The notes beneath the pieces are model-generated. The model ran no database searches, was not told the origin of the DNA, and saw only the letters and a program-made list of their open reading frames with translations. A stretch of 64,000 nt of DNA from Yoonia sp. F2084L (GTDB taxonomy: Bacteria; Pseudomonadota; Alphaproteobacteria; Rhodobacterales; Rhodobacteraceae): the NCBI RefSeq assembly GCF_023015625.1, contig NZ_JALKAH010000001.1, forward strand, positions 930,001-994,000. The letters run 5' to 3'. This document shows positions 36,342 through 45,396 of the stretch, one piece after another (position 1 is the first letter of the stretch; every line of letters starts with the position of its first letter). Position numbers and translations under genes: made by a program.

Positions 36342-36647
36342 TCACAGGTCCCCCATGACAGCTGCGTTAAAGCCAAAGATGCGGCGCGCGCCACTGATCG
36401 GTATCAGTGTGACTTCGCGGCGCTGGCCGGGTTCAAAGCGCACGGCGGTCCCCGCCGCGATGTTCAACCGCTGCCCGCGTGCGGCATCACGGTCAAAGTC
36501 CAGCGCCGCGTTGCTTTCGGCAAAATGATAATGGCTCCCGATTTGCACGGGTCTGTCGCCGGTATTGGCGACCATCAGCGTCGTCTCAGGAGCGCCCTCG
36601 TTAATCGTCAGGCTGCCCTCTTTGGTAAAAATCTCTCCGGGGATCAT
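36342..36647 (-). CDS. ureB: Urease subunit beta
   Basis: The product is 101 residues, starting [18 protein letters not shown] and containing [19 protein letters not shown], both diagnostic. It is a separate structural subunit, as is usual for proteobacterial three-subunit ureases. It sits between ureA and ureC with a one-base gap to ureC. Confidence 0.97.
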   Translation of the reverse strand: MIPGEIFTKEGSLTINEGAPETTLMVANTGDRPVQIGSHYHFAESNAALDFDRDAARGQRLNIAAGTAVRFEPGQRREVTLIPISGARRIFGFNAAVMGDL

Positions 36648-36656
36648 CGCGGGCTC

Positions 36657-36959
36657 CTATCTGATCGGGTTGTGAACGGTGACGAGTTTTGTACCGTCGG
36701 GGAACGTCGCCTCGACCTGCACTTCGTGAATCATCTCGGGGATGCCATCCATGCATTTATCGCGGGTGATGACCTGCGCACCTGCCGTCATCATATCCGC
36801 CACAGACCGCCCATCACGCGCGCCCTCAACCACTGCGTCAGTGATCAGCGCAATAGCCTCTGGGTGGTTCAGCTTTACGCCACGCGCAAGGCGCTTGCGC
36901 GCAACCTCCGCGGCCATCGCGACCAGCAGTTTGTCTTTTTCTCTGGGGGTCAGTTGCAT
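36657..36959 (-). CDS. ureA: Urease subunit gamma
   Basis: The product is 100 residues from the ATG at 36959. [20 protein letters not shown] and the end [20 protein letters not shown] are the standard ends of UreA. The frame extends to 37010 but that part overlaps ureD. Nine bases separate it from ureB. Confidence 0.97.
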   Translation of the reverse strand: MQLTPREKDKLLVAMAAEVARKRLARGVKLNHPEAIALITDAVVEGARDGRSVADMMTAGAQVITRDKCMDGIPEMIHEVQVEATFPDGTKLVTVHNPIR

Positions 36960-36963
36960 CTGT

Positions 36964-37794
36964 TCAAAGTCTCCACGTCTTGGGAACCGTAGCCCCCGAA
37001 AGCAATTCAATGATGGGGATCAGGCTGCGGCGCAGCAGATAGCCGTCTGCGGCGACAACACGGCCCACAAGCAAATCATCGGCCAGTAATGAGGCACCAC
37101 CGGTCTGCGGCAGCAAGGCGCGGACGCGGGCAATCCGGGCATCAGCATCGGGAGCGGCATAAACAAAACTTGCCATGGCACCCATTCCACCCGCAGTTGC
37201 AGGCCCTGCCAGTCGCGCCACGGCATCACCGTCGATCACAACCCTGTCCAGATAAATCGGCTGCCCATCCTGGGTGATCGCAATACGGTCGCGCAGCATG
37301 ATATCTGTCAGGACCTCGCCCATCGCTGCGCGGCCAAAGACCACCGGTTCAACCAAAAGTGCCTTGGCCCCTGGTGCCAAGGCCAGATCAAGTTGCCGGT
37401 CCAGCCGACAGCCTTCGAACAAAATGATCTCTTGTGGCAACCATTGCAGGCTTGCACCATCTGCAACGGACAGAGTGGTTGTGATACGCGCGGTCTCATG
37501 CGGCTGTGCGCGATAGGCCCGTTCAGAGGCCTGCGTGGTCAGTCGCAACGTGCTACCCACACCAACGGCACCCGACACCGCGATGTTGTCGCCGCCAGTA
37601 ACGCCACCAGATGTGTTGATCAGGACTGCATCCAACGCACCGAGTCCATGTGGAAACAGAACCCGCATACAACCTGACTGGTGCAGCTCATCGATCACGC
37701 TGATGGTGCCGCGGCGTTTCGCAGACAAAACCACGCTGCCCTTGGCGCGGGGCTGAAGGCTGCTTTGGTTGTCTAGCATTATAACGTCGCGCAT
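36964..37794 (-). CDS. ureD: Urease accessory protein UreD
   Basis: The product is 276 residues. [20 protein letters not shown] and [20 protein letters not shown] are typical UreD segments. UreD (UreH) is the scaffold on apo-urease to which UreF and UreG bind. It is the first gene of the operon ureDABCEFG, with four bases to ureA. The start is uncertain; an ATG five codons on (37779) is equally plausible, as neither has a clear ribosome site. No urea transporter gene is adjacent. Confidence 0.94.
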   Translation of the reverse strand: MRDVIMLDNQSSLQPRAKGSVVLSAKRRGTISVIDELHQSGCMRVLFPHGLGALDAVLINTSGGVTGGDNIAVSGAVGVGSTLRLTTQASERAYRAQPHETARITTTLSVADGASLQWLPQEIILFEGCRLDRQLDLALAPGAKALLVEPVVFGRAAMGEVLTDIMLRDRIAITQDGQPIYLDRVVIDGDAVARLAGPATAGGMGAMASFVYAAPDADARIARVRALLPQTGGASLLADDLLVGRVVAADGYLLRRSLIPIIELLSGATVPKTWRL

Positions 37795-37954
37795 TTCATT
37801 GGGTTGTCTTGTGGTAATCAGCCCAATTCATGCTGCACAAGAAACATAGCTGCCCTGCGCGCAAGGCATTCTTGGTTTGCTCAAATCATGTGCAAAATGC
37901 GAATAATCGCCCATTCGATAAGCGGCTTGCGGTCGGCTGCGTCGATCACGACCG

Positions 37955-39775
37955 TCAGGCTGTCTCTTCCTCTGACTGGCGGTTCCACAGATGGGCATAG
38001 CGCCCTTCCGCCGCCAGAAGATCATTGTGCCGCCCCTCTTCGACGATCACACCATTTTCCAGGACCACAATGCGGTCCGCATCGGCAATGGTGGACAAAC
38101 GGTGTGCGATGGTGATCACGGTGCGTCCTTCGCCCATTGCTTTCAACTCGGCCTGAATTTCCATCTCGGTTTCTGTATCAAGCGCGCTTGTTGCTTCATC
38201 CAGCAACAGGATCGGCGGGTTCTTCAGCAAGGTCCGCGCAATGCCAACGCGCTGTTTTTCACCGCCCGACAATTTCAACCCACGCTCACCCACGGTGGTC
38301 TGATACCCGTCCGGCAAACTACTGATAAAGTCATGGATTTTCGCAGCCTTCGCCGCCGCAATGATTTCGTCCTCGGACGCGGTCGGGCGACCATAAGCAA
38401 TGTTATAGTGCACCGTGTCGTTGAACAGCACGGTATCCTGTGGGACGACACCGATCTGGGCGTGCAGGCTGTGCTGGGTCACATCACGGACGTCTTGGCC
38501 ATCAATCAACAAAGCACCGCCGCCCACATCGTAAAAGCGGAACAGCAAACGCCCGATGGTCGATTTGCCAGAGCCCGAGGAGCCCACGATTGCCACCGTT
38601 TGCCCTGGCTCGACCTCAAGGGTGACGCCTTTCAGGATGGGGCGTTCTTTGTCATAGCCGAATGTGACGTCCTGCAATGCGACACGCCCGCCATTGACCT
38701 GTAAAGCGACCGCGTCCGGCTTATCCTTCACCTCTGCCGGTTGCTCCAGAAGATCGAACATATCGCCCATATCAATCAGCGCCTGCCGGATTTCGCGGTA
38801 GACTGTGCCAAGAAAGTTCAACGGCATCGTAATCTGGATCATGTAGGCGTTGACCATTACGAAATCGCCAACGGTCAAATCACCGCGCTGCACGCCAATC
38901 GCCGCCATCACCATAACGGCGACAAGGCCACTGGTGATCAGGAGGGACTGGCCAAAGTTCAGGAAGGCGAGCGAATAGTTGGTGCGGATCGCTGCATCCT
39001 CATAATTCTCCATCGCCACGTCGTAGCGATCAGCTTCCCAACGTTCGGCGCCAAAGTATTTGACAGTCTCAAAATTCAGCAGGCTATCAATTGCCTTTTG
39101 GTTGGCGTCCGTGTCCTGATCGTTCATTTCCTTGCGGATTTTGACGCGCCATTCGGTGACTTTGAAGGTGAACCAGACATACAGCGCAATCGTCACAACA
39201 ACGGCTGCCAAGTACCAGACATCAAAAAGGAAAAAGAGGATCGCGCCGATCATCAATAGTTCCAGCACAAGCGGCCCGATTGAGAACAGCAGGAACCGCA
39301 ACAAAAAGTCGACGCCCTTGACGCCCCGTTCGATAATCCGCGACAGACCACCGGTTTTGCGCGTGATGTGATAGCGCATCGAAAGGCGGTGGATATGCGT
39401 AAATGTCTCAAGCGCCAACTGCCGCAAGGCACGTTGCCCAACGCGGGTGAAAACCACATCGCGTAGCTGCTGGAAGCCGACGGTCATCAGGCGCGCGATA
39501 CCGTAGGCAATGGTCAGGCCAACAGCACCCAGACCCATCATTGTTGCCGCGTCCATCCCCTCTGGGGCCAGCGCGTCAACGGCCTCGCGGTAGAACAGCG
39601 GCGTTGTGACTGCGATCAGCTTGGACAGAACCAAAACCACCAGCGCGATGACAACACGGCGCTTCACCCATGGGTGCGCATCCGGCCACAGATAGGGCGC
39701 AACACGTCTGATGACGCTCCATCCTTGGATCTGGGCGTCGCTCATATTGGAATCGGTTTTGGCTAGACCACGCAT
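37955..39775 (-). CDS. ABC transporter, Atm1/heavy-metal tolerance type (membrane + ATPase)
   Basis: The product is 606 residues from the ATG at 39775, chosen because CGGAG lies just upstream; the ATG at 39745 has no such site. Six membrane helices fill about residues 40-320, with IHRLSMRYHITRKTGGLSRI as the coupling-region signature of the Atm1 family. The ATPase has Walker A GSSGSGKST, signature LKLSGGEKQRVGIART and LLDEATSALD. Bacterial Atm1 homologues export glutathione-bound metals or sulfur species. No partner genes adjoin. Confidence 0.92.
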   Translation of the reverse strand: MRGLAKTDSNMSDAQIQGWSVIRRVAPYLWPDAHPWVKRRVVIALVVLVLSKLIAVTTPLFYREAVDALAPEGMDAATMMGLGAVGLTIAYGIARLMTVGFQQLRDVVFTRVGQRALRQLALETFTHIHRLSMRYHITRKTGGLSRIIERGVKGVDFLLRFLLFSIGPLVLELLMIGAILFFLFDVWYLAAVVVTIALYVWFTFKVTEWRVKIRKEMNDQDTDANQKAIDSLLNFETVKYFGAERWEADRYDVAMENYEDAAIRTNYSLAFLNFGQSLLITSGLVAVMVMAAIGVQRGDLTVGDFVMVNAYMIQITMPLNFLGTVYREIRQALIDMGDMFDLLEQPAEVKDKPDAVALQVNGGRVALQDVTFGYDKERPILKGVTLEVEPGQTVAIVGSSGSGKSTIGRLLFRFYDVGGGALLIDGQDVRDVTQHSLHAQIGVVPQDTVLFNDTVHYNIAYGRPTASEDEIIAAAKAAKIHDFISSLPDGYQTTVGERGLKLSGGEKQRVGIARTLLKNPPILLLDEATSALDTETEMEIQAELKAMGEGRTVITIAHRLSTIADADRIVVLENGVIVEEGRHNDLLAAEGRYAHLWNRQSEEETA

Positions 39776-39918
39776 AAAGGCTCCGGAATTTCGAAAATCA
39801 TACCTAAAGGCGTGTTGCGGGGATGACCAGAGGGGCCACACATATGAAAGGCAAGATCACTTTGACATTCAGTTCACGGCACTGGCGCTACATCGGGAAA
39901 GGCAACAACCGACCCGTG

Positions 39919-40335
39919 CTATCCGTCGCGTCCGGGCTCATCGGGGTTGTCGCAGAACAATGCGATCTTGTTTCCGTGCGGGTCGCGAAGATAACCCACA
40001 TAAAAGTGCGGGCCATAAGCTGCGCGAAAGCCCGGCTGACCGTCATCAGAACCGCCAGCAGCAAGGGCCGCGGCATGAAGATCACGCACCTGGTTTTGAC
40101 TGCGCGCCTCAAATGCGACCATAGCGCCGTTCCCAGCCGAAGCAGGCCCACCATTGAAGGGTGATTTTACATAGAAATCTGGCGAAACAGCAGACTGGCC
40201 GGGTTGTACGGCCGGTATATAACTGAGGTCCCCATGATACCTCTCCACTCTGTAACCAAGAGCCGGCAGGACCGCAGAGTAAAACCGCTCCGCACGCGCG
40301 ATGTCGTCTGCACCAACGGTGACATAGGCAATCAT
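39919..40335 (-). CDS. VOC family protein (glyoxalase/bleomycin-resistance type)
   Basis: The product is 138 residues from the ATG at 40335. It starts MIAYVTVGADDIARAERFYS and ends YFVGYLRDPHGNKIALFCD-like (HFYVGYLRDPHGNKIALFC), the usual VOC frame. No specific substrate can be named. GAGAGGAA lies upstream of the chosen start. It stands alone between the Atm1-type gene and the LRR gene. Confidence 0.82.
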   Translation of the reverse strand: MIAYVTVGADDIARAERFYSAVLPALGYRVERYHGDLSYIPAVQPGQSAVSPDFYVKSPFNGGPASAGNGAMVAFEARSQNQVRDLHAAALAAGGSDDGQPGFRAAYGPHFYVGYLRDPHGNKIALFCDNPDEPGRDG

Positions 40336-40528
40336 GAGGCGTGTTCCTCTCAGGAAATTCGTTTCGTGCAACGTAGGTACTGCATGACGATAAGCCTGAA
40401 CACATCTCGGCTCAACAAAAGAGCAAGCGTTGAGGTCCCCGACAGCAAACGGCAGCGCACCTGAAACGATAGCCTACGTTGTTTCGTGAAACCGTCACCC
40501 GGACCGGCACCGTACAGTGATCGCGGTT

Positions 40529-41827
40529 TTAGGATTTGCTGAACAACGCACGAAGTCGACCAATAATCGGCAAAGTAACAGAATCCGACTTCTTGGCCTT
40601 GAGGTAGTTATATGTTTGTTCGCTGCGATCATTGGCGTTTCCAATTTGGCTTAGCTGCTCAAGGGCCGGGTCCGTCTTGATCTGGTCAATGCCTTCGAAT
40701 TGAACCGAAAACCTATGGTTTTCGCCAAATTGCTGAAGACCCAACAACTGGCCCAGATCATCCACCTGCGTAAATGAGATGTTTAAGTCGGACAATGCCG
40801 GAAGGTCGCAAAGCGGCGAAAGGTCAGAAATTGGCGTGTTCCGTAACATCAGATGCCGCAGTTTTTTCAAGTCTTTCAGAGGTGTGAGATCAGTAATACG
40901 TGTTTCACTGAGTTCCAACGACCACAAGACAGGTTTGTTTTTGAGCGCTGAAATGTTGCTTACCCGTGTAAAGGCAAGCGACACGCGTTCCAGTTTCTGA
41001 AGGTCTTGTAGTGCCGTGATATCTTTGACGTTCGAGCGCAGAATTGATAGTCTTTTGAGGCCCGTATTTTGTTGCAGGGGGGTGATATCGCCGACCGGTG
41101 TTTCACAGGCTTCAAAAGATACAAGTGAAGTCAAATTCTCCAGCGGCGACAGATCACGCACATTGGTATCGCTGATACGTAGATGCGCTAACTTAGCACA
41201 TCCGCGCAGCGCTTCGATGTTGGATATTGATGTACTATCAAGGACAATGTCCTCTAATTCAGTCAGCGATTCCAGCGCATCGATATTGTCGATCAGCGTA
41301 TTTTGCATGTGCAAATGCTGCAATGCCTTGAGATTGCTCGCCGCCGAGATGTCGTTGACTTGTGACCAGGGGATATCAAGCTCGCGGAGCGCAGTAAGAC
41401 CTTCTATACCTTGCAGATTTTCGATTTTGGTATTGGAAAGATTAAGCTTCTCAAGATTTGTCAGAGTGCGAAGCGGGGAAAGGTCGTTGATGTCCATATC
41501 TGACAGAGACAAATCTTTCAGCGACGTCAGATGTTCTACGGTCGCCAAGTCGGTGACGGGTCTACGGTCGATGTTAAGCGCTTCCAACTGAGGTAGCTTT
41601 TTGAGGATAGAGATGTCTTCGACATCGGTTCCATCGAGCCGGATCCTTAAAGGCCCATCCAACTGCGTGATGGATGGCGGGATATGGCGGAGTTTTTCGA
41701 AGCATTGTGCCGTCAGATCAAGCCTTGTCTTGCCAGCGCTTGCCACAGACGCGATTTCATCTTCGGCGGCTTTGTAGGCCTTTTCAGCTTCGTTCATTTT
41801 GGTCTCACAATTGTTGCAGGTTTTCAT
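40529..41827 (-). CDS. Cytoplasmic leucine-rich-repeat protein
   Basis: The product is 432 residues. After an N-terminal CNNC pair and a short helical stretch (NEAEKAYKAAEDEIA) come about 13 repeats of 22-23 residues with the pattern LxxLxxLxLxxTxIxDIxxL, as in internalin-type LRRs, from about residue 60 to 370. No signal peptide, anchor or LPXTG-like end is visible, so it is probably cytosolic or exported by another route. LRRs bind proteins; the partner is unknown. Base composition looks more AT-rich than in neighbouring genes, which suggests acquisition. It is divergent from an orphan gene at 42005. Confidence 0.88.
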   Translation of the reverse strand: MKTCNNCETKMNEAEKAYKAAEDEIASVASAGKTRLDLTAQCFEKLRHIPPSITQLDGPLRIRLDGTDVEDISILKKLPQLEALNIDRRPVTDLATVEHLTSLKDLSLSDMDINDLSPLRTLTNLEKLNLSNTKIENLQGIEGLTALRELDIPWSQVNDISAASNLKALQHLHMQNTLIDNIDALESLTELEDIVLDSTSISNIEALRGCAKLAHLRISDTNVRDLSPLENLTSLVSFEACETPVGDITPLQQNTGLKRLSILRSNVKDITALQDLQKLERVSLAFTRVSNISALKNKPVLWSLELSETRITDLTPLKDLKKLRHLMLRNTPISDLSPLCDLPALSDLNISFTQVDDLGQLLGLQQFGENHRFSVQFEGIDQIKTDPALEQLSQIGNANDRSEQTYNYLKAKKSDSVTLPIIGRLRALFSKS

Positions 41828-42004
41828 ATTACCTTTCGCGGGAGCGAGTGTTATTCAATATCAAGACGACATGCTGCATTTGGTGTCATGGTGAGGCCAT
41901 GCCATCGGCGTCGAAGCAGAGAATTTCGACGATACCGATATTGGCTCTCACTGATATCTGTGCTGCGTGGGGATAGCCTGCGCCAAAATGAGAGTCTGAA
42001 ATAA

Positions 42005-42484
42005 ATGAGCGTCCAAGAGAACTTTATGTCTTTGTCCCAAGATGAACTTAATGCTTTGAGCGAGGATCGGTTTTTTGCGTTGGTCGATGCAAAGGAGGCT
42101 GCCGGTCAAGTTCTTGTCGCGGATTGGAGCGGTCATCCTTTGAGGTTTGTCCTGACCAACGGCAGGGCCCTGATGGGTCACTGGCCCGGTAACTTCCTCA
42201 ATCAAGGGGTCACGATTTTGGAAGGGGAGTGGGATGTCCATCTCAAATATTATGACGCCGACGAAGTGCGCGAGATAAATGCATTTCTAAGTTCGTTTGA
42301 CATTAAAGCCGCGACAAGCGGGCAGGCGCGCAATGATCTTATCAAGGAAGCTTATGCTAGTTGCCCTGAAGATATACTGGACCAGGCCATAGACGCGGAA
42401 GTCATGCAGGCGTTTGATCGCATTAGCCAGTTCGTTGCGCAAACCATGCAGCGAGGCCATCTTTTGGGTCGCTACGTTTCATAG
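42005..42484 (+). CDS. Orphan hypothetical protein
   Basis: The product is 159 residues with no signal or membrane segment. I do not recognise the family. The N terminus (MSLSQDELNALSEDRFFALV) looks helical, followed by a possible small beta region (LVADWSGHPLRFVLTNGRAL), then a helical C terminus. The start at 42005 is preceded by GAGAG; an in-frame ATG at 42026 is possible. It is divergent from the LRR gene over a 177-base gap, so the two may share regulation. Confidence 0.65.
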   Translation: MSVQENFMSLSQDELNALSEDRFFALVDAKEAAGQVLVADWSGHPLRFVLTNGRALMGHWPGNFLNQGVTILEGEWDVHLKYYDADEVREINAFLSSFDIKAATSGQARNDLIKEAYASCPEDILDQAIDAEVMQAFDRISQFVAQTMQRGHLLGRYVS

Positions 42485-42569
42485 CTGGCCAGACTATTGG
42501 TCAAATCTCTACATCTTTGGTTTAAGGGTATCTCTTTGATGGATAGCTGTTTTGCCTTTCATCTCGTTG

Positions 42570-42601
42570 CAGCCCAGGGCTGTTGTGTCCGCAAAGCGGA
42601 C
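42570..42601. repeat. Two small inverted repeats in the 42.5-42.7 kb gap
   Basis: CAGCCCAGGGCTG (42570-42582) is a palindrome and GTCCGC-AAA-GCGGAC (42587-42601) a six-pair hairpin. They lie 86 bases after the orphan gene and before the convergent LysM gene. They could be a 3' end structure for either, or a remnant. No other feature was found in this 238-base gap. Confidence 0.4.
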
Positions 42602-42722
42602 CTGCCCGCAGCTCGCCATCAAGCTTCGCTTGAGAACATAAACCCTTGATATTTTGACTAATAATCACTGACGCGGCACCACGACGGCGCTCAGAGTTAA
42701 CCATACCCCCGGTCCCCCACCA

Positions 42723-43877
42723 CTACTGCGTGATTTCGGGCATCCGAAAGATCTGACCGGGGTAAATCAGGTCTGGATCACGGATCAAATCGCTATTGGC
42801 TTCAAAGACTTCGATGTAGAAAATGCCATTACCAAGGTTTTCTTCTGCTATCGCCCATAGGGTCGCGCCCGGTTGGACTGTGCGCACCGCAACTTCAAAG
42901 CCGTCCTGTGCTGTTTCCTCGGCCAGAACGGCGGCGACATCCTGCGGCTCTTCGCGTTTGAAGGGCGTCTCAAGCCGGGACACTACGCCGCCCTCTGCGT
43001 CCACCTCATCAATCCTCAAAGTATAAACGCCGGTATCAATTTCAGGCAGATCAATACGCCAGTCGCCACCTTCGGTCACTGGCGATGCGGTAATGGGTTC
43101 GTTGTCGATATAGACCTGTACGGCACCATCACCGATTGCACGGCCAGAAAGCTGCACCTCGCCTGCGGGATCATAGGTGATGGCATCAAGGGCCACGTTT
43201 TCTTCGGCCTCAGGTGCATCAAGGCTTGGGCCACCTTGCACGACACGGACACCATCCGCATCGGCCTGTAAAACCGTGGGTGGCGCAGGTGCGGCGATCA
43301 CAGTGTCGACCTGCGGTGCTGCGGGTGGGGCCGGTGCATCATCGGCAAGGGCCGCAACCTCGGTATCCTCTGCCTCAACGACAGGCGCTTGCGCAACGAT
43401 CACGGGGGCTGCGATCGGAGCCACCATGTAGCTGGTTGTCGACGCAATCGCAGCACCTTCGGGATCGGCCAAAAGCGACAAACGACGCGGCCGTTGGGAT
43501 GGTCCCGCGACAGGCAGAGAAACAAAGTTGCCCTGCGCATCCGCGGTCACCCGGTCGATAGCGTCGCCGCCAAGGATGACATCAACCACCTGCCCCGGTT
43601 CTGCCTGACCTGCAATCACCATGCTGCCGTCAGGTTCAACCCTGAAGGTATCGAATTCGGGAACCTGCGGTGCAGCGGGTGTCTGCGGCAATTCAGGCGC
43701 TTGGGCAGCGACTTGAGGCGCAGGTTCTGCGGCCTCGGCGACGGATGCCTCTGGCGTCAGGGGCGCTTCCGCGATGTCGGGCTGTGGCATCAACACAAAG
43801 ACGGCCACACCGATGATCACGGCGACAATACCGCCGATCACCACAGGTCCGGCACCTGATTTTGTCTCTTCTGTCAC
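42723..43877 (-). CDS. Membrane-anchored LysM peptidoglycan-binding protein
   Basis: The product is 384 residues from a GTG at 43877, chosen because AAGGGGAAGAGAC precedes it; the ATG at 43943 adds unlikely residues. One membrane helix (VVIGGIVAVIIGVAVFVLM) lies near the N terminus, then a Pro/Ala/Glu-rich region, repeated Ig-like segments (GSMVIAGQAEPGQVVDVILGG and EVQLSGRAIGDGAVQVYIDN), and a C-terminal LysM domain with ATLWAIAEENLGNGIFYIEV. It would sit in the inner membrane and hold the cell wall. Family members are common in Rhodobacteraceae next to a LOG gene. Confidence 0.88.
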   Translation of the reverse strand: MTEETKSGAGPVVIGGIVAVIIGVAVFVLMPQPDIAEAPLTPEASVAEAAEPAPQVAAQAPELPQTPAAPQVPEFDTFRVEPDGSMVIAGQAEPGQVVDVILGGDAIDRVTADAQGNFVSLPVAGPSQRPRRLSLLADPEGAAIASTTSYMVAPIAAPVIVAQAPVVEAEDTEVAALADDAPAPPAAPQVDTVIAAPAPPTVLQADADGVRVVQGGPSLDAPEAEENVALDAITYDPAGEVQLSGRAIGDGAVQVYIDNEPITASPVTEGGDWRIDLPEIDTGVYTLRIDEVDAEGGVVSRLETPFKREEPQDVAAVLAEETAQDGFEVAVRTVQPGATLWAIAEENLGNGIFYIEVFEANSDLIRDPDLIYPGQIFRMPEITQ

Positions 43878-43988
43878 GTCTCTTCCCCTTGCAGCACCAA
43901 AGATCGGCCGCCCCGCCCACTTGTGGTTGAGGCACCTTAGCAACGCCGCTATGACCGGTCAAAGCGATGCTACAGTGAAGGGATCACA

Positions 43989-44546
43989 ATGTCTGCATAT
44001 CCAAAATCAGTTTGTGTATACTGTGGCTCTCGGGACGGCAATGAGCCGGAGTATGCGCAAGCCGCGCAGGCAACGGGGCAAATGCTTGCGGGCAATGGCT
44101 GGCGCCTGGTTTATGGCGCAGGCGACGTGGGGCTGATGGGCCGGGTTGCAAATGCGGTCCAGAACGCCGGCGGGACGACCTTTGGCGTCATCCCTACCCA
44201 CCTGATGGACTGGGAGGTCGGCAAGCGCGATCTGGATACATTCGTGGTGACCGAGACGATGCACGAGCGCAAGAAGGTCATGTTCATGAACGCCGATGCT
44301 GTCGTGGTCTTGCCCGGTGGCGCGGGATCACTGGATGAGTTCTTTGAAGCGCTGACATGGCGGCAGCTCAAGCTGCACGACAAACCGATCATCCTACTCA
44401 ACATCGACGGCTTCTGGGATCCGCTGTGCGATCTGTTGCAACATGTGGTCGATAGCGGTTTCGCGGGCAACGATGTTCTGGGCTTTGTGCAAGTGGCCGA
44501 GGATGTCGAAGCGCTGGAAGATGCATTGCAGACAGCGCTGGCCTAG
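43989..44546 (+). CDS. LOG family protein (nucleotide 5'-monophosphate phosphoribohydrolase)
   Basis: The product is 185 residues. It has CVYCGSRDGNEPEYAQAA at the start and LPGGAGSLDEFFEALTWRQL, the PGGxGTxxE motif with Ser in place of Thr. LOG enzymes cleave the ribose from cytokinin riboside monophosphates or other nucleoside monophosphates. It is divergent from the LysM gene with a 111-base gap. A hairpin at 44704-44722 (AAAGACTG-TTT-CAGTCTTT) downstream might mark its 3' end. Confidence 0.93.
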   Translation: MSAYPKSVCVYCGSRDGNEPEYAQAAQATGQMLAGNGWRLVYGAGDVGLMGRVANAVQNAGGTTFGVIPTHLMDWEVGKRDLDTFVVTETMHERKKVMFMNADAVVVLPGGAGSLDEFFEALTWRQLKLHDKPIILLNIDGFWDPLCDLLQHVVDSGFAGNDVLGFVQVAEDVEALEDALQTALA

Positions 44547-44703
44547 GGCGAAGCGTAACGGCATATGGGCGATTAGGTGTGTTATTTGGTTATGCATGGG
44601 ACCAAGAAGATGTGCGCTAGACATCTGGTTCTCAGCCGTGCGGGACTTTGCTGCTGTTGGCCACAGTTGTCTGAAAGGCTGCTTTCATCTAACCATTTGT
44701 GTG

Positions 44704-44722
44704 AAAGACTGTTTCAGTCTTT
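44704..44722 (+). other. Hairpin after the LOG gene
   Basis: AAAGACTG pairs perfectly with CAGTCTTT around TTT. Only TT follows, so it is a weak candidate for termination, and it lies 157 bases past the stop and 49 bases before the orphan gene's chosen start. Confidence 0.35.
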
Positions 44723-44771
44723 GCTGGCTGAGCTTGCAAATGGCCAACGGTCCCATGGGAAAGATATAGTA

Positions 44772-45212
44772 TTGTTTAAGAAACTGGCCCTTCCCATAGT
44801 CATAGTGGCAGCTGTCACGCTGACCCTGGCTCTTTCTTTCATAATACGAGAAAAAATAGCTTCATCTAAATACAGGCTATCCGAGGATGGGCAGGACTAC
44901 CTGATGGCCTGCCAAGGTGCTTTTGCGGCCTCTTGGCGAGAGGATGACGGCCTAGTGAGTTATCTAAAAATTATGCACTATCCAATGGCCTTGCGGGGAT
45001 GCAGTTGTGTGGCCGCTCCTATCGCAGCATCTCAGCCAGATGATGTTGAGACGGCACACATCATCTTTGTCGCTGTGAATAAAACTATGGGCGATGCGTC
45101 AGATGACTTACTGTCCGAAGTGAGAGCGCTTGGCGACGAACTTGGCATTTCAGAAGCGAGATTGACTGAATTGGTCAACGCAAACGGAGATGCGATTAAG
45201 GCGTGTTCTTGA
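44772..45212 (+). CDS. Orphan membrane-anchored hypothetical protein
   Basis: The product is 146 residues from the TTG at 44772, with GGGAAAG eight bases upstream. The frame is open back to an ATG at 44577, but that extension is Cys- and Arg-rich and does not look like protein. One N-terminal membrane helix (LALPIVIVAAVTLTLALSFI) anchors a small domain with YLMACQGAFAASW and RGCSCVAAPIAA, three Cys that may be disulfide-bonded outside the cytoplasm. The family is unknown. The DNA is more AT-rich than its neighbours. Confidence 0.55.
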   Translation: MFKKLALPIVIVAAVTLTLALSFIIREKIASSKYRLSEDGQDYLMACQGAFAASWREDDGLVSYLKIMHYPMALRGCSCVAAPIAASQPDDVETAHIIFVAVNKTMGDASDDLLSEVRALGDELGISEARLTELVNANGDAIKACS

Positions 45213-45396
45213 GGCTTAGATCAAGAATTACTGGGCCGCTGGAAGCTCCCTTCCACTGCCAATTACTAAAATATCTGAAGGGAAGTACATCTTCTTCCTA
45301 AGAGCGGTCCTTCGTACAATGTGCAGCATCGGTCGATTTGGGCTCAAAGCCGTCATTCCTGACACAAACATCAACGGGTGCACTTGCTCCAGAACC

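Noticed and set aside
34805..36358. Long open frame (517 codons) on the + strand
   Set aside because: It lies wholly opposite ureC, which has every catalytic motif. The + frame has no recognisable domain and is His/Arg/Cys-rich, as expected of an antisense shadow.
42522..42704. 60-codon frame in the gap between the orphan and LysM genes
   Set aside because: It spans small inverted repeats, has no ribosome site or known features, and its length is expected by chance.
45213..45396. Searched for a tRNA or small RNA gene in this gap
   Set aside because: No cloverleaf, GGTTCGAATCC-type arm or clear hairpin with a T run was seen.
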